Of a stretch of 64,000 nucleotides of DNA, positions 60,654-64,000 are shown one piece after another. Within the stretch, counting starts at the first letter, position 1, and each line of letters starts with the position of its first letter. This stretch comes from Cellulosilyticum sp. (GTDB taxonomy: Bacteria; Bacillota; Clostridia; Lachnospirales; Cellulosilyticaceae), in contig SVDC01000012.1 in assembly GCA_015058045.1 (NCBI GenBank), forward strand, positions 19,524-83,523, in the 5' to 3' direction. The notes under the pieces were generated by a model that did not search any database, was not told the DNA's origin, and saw only the letters and a list, made by a program, of their open reading frames with translations. Position numbers and translations under genes: made by a program.

Positions 60654-60682
60654 ATTATATAATTTTTTTTATTTTCTAACAA
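60654..60682 (-). promoter_or_regulatory. Sigma-A promoter of the rnfCDGEAB operon
   Basis: Minus strand TTGTTA-N17-TATAAT. Confidence 0.7.
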
Positions 60683-60734
60683 CTATTGACTTATTTTTTT
60701 CACATTTTAAAACAATATCCGACATACCATTACA

Positions 60735-61271
60735 CTAAAATCCCTCATACTGCATTAAAATGTATTTTTTAATCCATGTCATAACCTGAGGTTCATAAAT
60801 GGGGACCTCCTCAAGCATCATTTTGATTGCTTTTAAATCTAACTTAAATTCCTTTTCCTTCTTTTTATGATGATAGTTCCAGTCAATGTAAGGATGCGCC
60901 TCTATTAAAGTAAACCAGGTACTTGCCATATCCCCTAGAGGTAAGCGGTCAATATGGCTATATTGCATACAAGCTATAACTTCTGTTCCTTCTCCTAATT
61001 GACTTTGAATCACTAAGCTCCCACCCGTCCTTTCACAGTTTTGTTTTAGTAGTGAGATCCCAAGCCCTACTCTTCTTGTTGTGCGAGTAGTATAAAAGGG
61101 ATTTTCTACACTTTTAAGCTTACTTTCTTCTATTCCATCACCATTATCTTTAATCTTTAAATAAACTACATCGTTTATCTCATCTTCAATCACTTCAATT
61201 TCTATTTCAGTAGCATGTGCTCTTGTACTGTTTTCTGCAATATCCAATATATGTAGTGATAAATCTTGCAT
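60735..61271 (-). CDS. Stand-alone GHKL-type ATPase (HATPase_c)
   Basis: LHILDIAENSTRAHATEI, IKDNGDGIEESKL, TTRRVGLGISLLKQNCERTGG; no sensor or dimerisation domain. Confidence 0.85.
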   Translation of the reverse strand: MQDLSLHILDIAENSTRAHATEIEIEVIEDEINDVVYLKIKDNGDGIEESKLKSVENPFYTTRTTRRVGLGISLLKQNCERTGGSLVIQSQLGEGTEVIACMQYSHIDRLPLGDMASTWFTLIEAHPYIDWNYHHKKKEKEFKLDLKAIKMMLEEVPIYEPQVMTWIKKYILMQYEGF

Positions 61272-61329
61272 TCTAACCACTCCTTATCACATAAGATTGA
61301 TTCGCCTCATTTTAAATTCTGCTTCATAA

Positions 61330-61363
61330 TAAAAGGGAATTAAGCAAGCTTAATTCCCTTTTA
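61330..61363 (-). terminator. Terminator after serA
   Basis: AAAAGGGAATTAAGCAAGCTTAATTCCCTTTT. Confidence 0.8.
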
Positions 61364-61385
61364 TTATCTATTCATTTTTATCTCA

Positions 61386-62540
61386 TTATTTTGTAATGTA
61401 ACGTACTTTAATAACTTTTTCAATACCTCTGATTGCATTTAATACTTCTTCAGATGCACTTTCTACATCCATTAAAGTATAGGCATAATCACCCCTACTT
61501 CTATTGGTCATATCTTGAATATTAAGACCTGCTTCAGCCAAAACAGCTGTAATCTTTCCAAGAATAGCTGGAATATTTTTATGTGCAATAGCAATACGTG
61601 CTGAAGTATTCCATGGCATACTACATTGAGGATAATTAACGGAATTAATAATATGCCCTTCTTCGAGATAAGCTTTAACTTCTTTAGCAGCCATCACTGC
61701 ACAGTTTTCTTCTGATTCTTCTGTAGAAGCACCTAAATGTGGTATGGTAATGATTTGATCATTGCCAAGTACATCTTCTACTGGAAAATCTGTCACATAA
61801 ACAGCTACTTTACCTGTAGCTAAAGCAGCTTTCATATCATTATTTTCAACTAAAGTATCTCTTGCAAAATTAAGTACTCTTACGCCATCTTTCATTTTAT
61901 CAAGGGCTTCTTTATTAAGCATATGTTTGGTACTCTCTAATAAAGGTACATGAACTGTAATATAATCTGCCTCTGAATAAACTTCATCTAAAGTAGTGGC
62001 ATGTTTAATATTTCTAGATAGTCCCCATGCTGCATCAATTGAAATGTATGGGTCATAACCGATTACTTCCATACCTAATGCTTGAGCGGCATTAGCTACC
62101 ATAACACCAATAGCACCTAACCCAATCACACCCAGCTTTTTACCTAAAATCTCTTGACCAGCAAAAGTACTTTTGCCTTTTTCAACAGTTTTAGCTACAT
62201 CCTCAGTTAAAGTTTTTGCCCAATTGATTCCATCTACTACTTTACGTGAAGAAAGGAATAAACCACAAAGTACTAATTCTTTAACTGCATTAGCATTAGC
62301 ACCTGGTGTGTTAAAAACAACTACCCCTTTTTCTGCATAAGCTTCGATTGGAATATTATTAACACCAGCTCCAGCTCGTGCAATAGCTAAAACAGACTCT
62401 GGTAATGTAAGATCGTGCATTTTAGCACTTCTTACTAAAATAGCATCTGCCGTTTCCATCCCTTCAATAACTTGATAGTTCTCTCCAAGTTCATCTAAAC
62501 CCTTGCTTGATATTTTATTAAGTGTATGAATGTTAAACAC
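61386..62540 (-). CDS. serA: D-3-phosphoglycerate dehydrogenase with ACT domain
   Basis: GVIGLGAIGVMVANAAQALGM, HLGASTEESEENCA, C-terminal ACT; GTG 62540 with GGGGGGAG. Confidence 0.93.
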   Translation of the reverse strand: MFNIHTLNKISSKGLDELGENYQVIEGMETADAILVRSAKMHDLTLPESVLAIARAGAGVNNIPIEAYAEKGVVVFNTPGANANAVKELVLCGLFLSSRKVVDGINWAKTLTEDVAKTVEKGKSTFAGQEILGKKLGVIGLGAIGVMVANAAQALGMEVIGYDPYISIDAAWGLSRNIKHATTLDEVYSEADYITVHVPLLESTKHMLNKEALDKMKDGVRVLNFARDTLVENNDMKAALATGKVAVYVTDFPVEDVLGNDQIITIPHLGASTEESEENCAVMAAKEVKAYLEEGHIINSVNYPQCSMPWNTSARIAIAHKNIPAILGKITAVLAEAGLNIQDMTNRSRGDYAYTLMDVESASEEVLNAIRGIEKVIKVRYITK

Positions 62541-62553
62541 GATGCTCCCCCCC

Positions 62554-63636
62554 TTATAAGTTTTCACTTTCAAATTTTGTCATGAAGTCTACTAATTTTT
62601 GTACACCCTCTTTTGGCATCGCATTATAAATGCTTGCACGCATACCACCGACACTTCTGTGACCTTTAATACTTACAAGACCTTCTTTAGCTGCTTCTTT
62701 AACAAATTTAGCATCTAAATCTGCATCACCTGTTACAAATGTAACATTCATCATAGAACGGTCTTCTTTTTTAGCTGTTGCTTTAAAAAGTTTAGATTGA
62801 TCTAAATAATCATAAAGTAAAGCTGCCTTTTCTTTATTTCTCTTTTCAAGTGCTGCAACGCCACCTTGATTTTCAATCCATTCAAACATAAGTTTTAACA
62901 TATAAATTCCATATGTAGGTGGTGTATTGTACATAGAGTCATTATCTGCCATTAATTGATAGTTGAGCATTGAAGGTACTTTTTCATTGGCATGCCCAAT
63001 TAAATCTTCACGAATGATAACTAATGTAACACCGGCTGGCCCTAGATTCTTTTGTGCACCCGCATAAATGATACCAAATTTATTGACATCTACTTCTTCA
63101 GATAATATGCAAGATGACATATCTGCTACAAGTGGCACATTTCCTGTGTCTGGATACTCATGGAATTTTGTACCGTAGATAGTATTATTTGCACAAATAT
63201 ATGCATAATCTGCTTCTGGATCAAATTGCTCTTTAGCTACTTTAGGAATATATGTGTAGTTATCTGCTTTTGAAGAACCTACTACATTAATTTTTCCATA
63301 TTTTTGAGCTTCTTTTAAAGCTTTAGATGAAAATTGACCTGACTCAATATAATCTGCTTTAAAAGATTTTCTAAGTAAGTTTAATGGAATCATTGCAAAT
63401 TGAAGAGATGCTCCTCCTTGTAAAAATAACACTTTATAGTTATCCGGAATACCCATGACTTTACGAAGTCTTGCTTCAGCATCCTTAATGATTGCATCAT
63501 AGTCTTTCGAACGGTGGCTCATCTCCATTACACTCATTCCACTATCTCCGTAACAAACCAGTTCTTTCTGAGCTTTTTCTAGCACTTCAAGTGGAAGTGC
63601 GCCTGGTCCTGCTGAAAAGTTAAATACACGATGCAT
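62554..63636 (-). CDS. serC: Phosphoserine aminotransferase
   Basis: VFNFSAGPGALP, MEMSHRSKDY, YAGAQKNLGPAGVTLVII. Confidence 0.97.
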   Translation of the reverse strand: MHRVFNFSAGPGALPLEVLEKAQKELVCYGDSGMSVMEMSHRSKDYDAIIKDAEARLRKVMGIPDNYKVLFLQGGASLQFAMIPLNLLRKSFKADYIESGQFSSKALKEAQKYGKINVVGSSKADNYTYIPKVAKEQFDPEADYAYICANNTIYGTKFHEYPDTGNVPLVADMSSCILSEEVDVNKFGIIYAGAQKNLGPAGVTLVIIREDLIGHANEKVPSMLNYQLMADNDSMYNTPPTYGIYMLKLMFEWIENQGGVAALEKRNKEKAALLYDYLDQSKLFKATAKKEDRSMMNVTFVTGDADLDAKFVKEAAKEGLVSIKGHRSVGGMRASIYNAMPKEGVQKLVDFMTKFESENL

Positions 63637-63695
63637 GATACCCCTCCTAAATATTGTAAAAGAATAAAAACGACATTAAATACAATGTTTATAAA

Positions 63696-63724
63696 ATTAT
63701 ATTTAATTCAATACAATTAGTCAA
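63696..63724 (-). promoter_or_regulatory. Sigma-A promoter of serC-serA
   Basis: Minus strand TTGACT-N17-TATAAT. Confidence 0.85.
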
Positions 63725-63740
63725 CTTAAAAATTTTTAAA

Positions 63741-63759
63741 TATACAATAAAATTGTATA
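63741..63759. promoter_or_regulatory. Inverted repeat upstream of the serC promoter (possible operator)
   Basis: TATACAAT aaa ATTGTATA. Confidence 0.35.
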
Positions 63760-63969
63760 ATATTTATTTTTATAGAACAGACAAATGACTTTCTCCAGGC
63801 GATTTTTTCTATCTAATACCTATGTTTATCATATTCTATCTTATATATAATTAGTACTAAATCTTGAGTACTAAACTCTCTTTCTACTCATCACTTCTTA
63901 TAAATCTCAAAAATAGAATGACCTACATATTCTGAAATCTTTGCATGCCCTTTCACTTCAATTTAGGTA

Positions 63970-63993
63970 CAAAAAAAGAACTCTTTAGAGTCC
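63970..63993 (-). terminator. Terminator of a minus-strand gene lying beyond the right edge
   Basis: Minus strand GGACTC TAAA GAGTTC TTTTTTT. Confidence 0.6.
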
Positions 63994-64000
63994 TATATGT

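Noticed and set aside
63640-64000. Possible T-box or riboswitch upstream of serC
   Set aside because: No T-box core motif or aptamer-like element seen; only a promoter, a palindrome and a terminator from the neighbouring gene
1-64000. CRISPR array, prophage, transposon, toxin-antitoxin or defence island
   Set aside because: No regularly spaced repeats, integrase/transposase motifs or phage structural genes seen; nearly all space is filled by core genes

Overview
AT-rich Firmicutes chromosome segment, most like an anaerobic spore-forming clostridium (Lachnospirales/Cellulosilyticum-like; taxonomy is inference). It is almost entirely core and sporulation gene content. From left to right it holds: a truncated NdpA-like protein; dipicolinate synthase spoVFAB; mltG, an O-methyltransferase and a U32 peptidase; a glucosaminidase; an uninterrupted sigK; RNase J, Fur, ruvX, ireB and mtaB; thiI and a nifS-like desulfurase; rsmE, prmA, dnaJ, dnaK, grpE and hrcA with a perfect CIRCE element; hemW, lepA, spoIIP, gpr, rpsT, holA and comEC; a GerMN protein, a two-component system, comEA and a DacF-like carboxypeptidase; rsfS, a nadD-HD fusion, yhbY, obgE, rpmA, prp, rplU and rng; a radical-SAM pair; mgsA, rodA, minEDC, mreDCB, radC and maf; an Rnf operon (transcribed CDGEAB); and serA and serC. 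I saw no CRISPR array, prophage, transposase, rRNA, tRNA or obvious defence island. I found no clearly novel multi-gene system. The best second-look items are a roughly 180-nt structured RNA upstream of mltG (6S-like candidate), a sigK with a strongly shortened pro-sequence, matching sigma-K-like promoters in front of spoVFA and sigK, a 21-bp perfect palindrome spanning a stop codon, an HPr-like protein with no histidine, and an orphan GHKL ATPase beside the Rnf operon. No database searches were possible; family names come from recognising motifs in the supplied translations.
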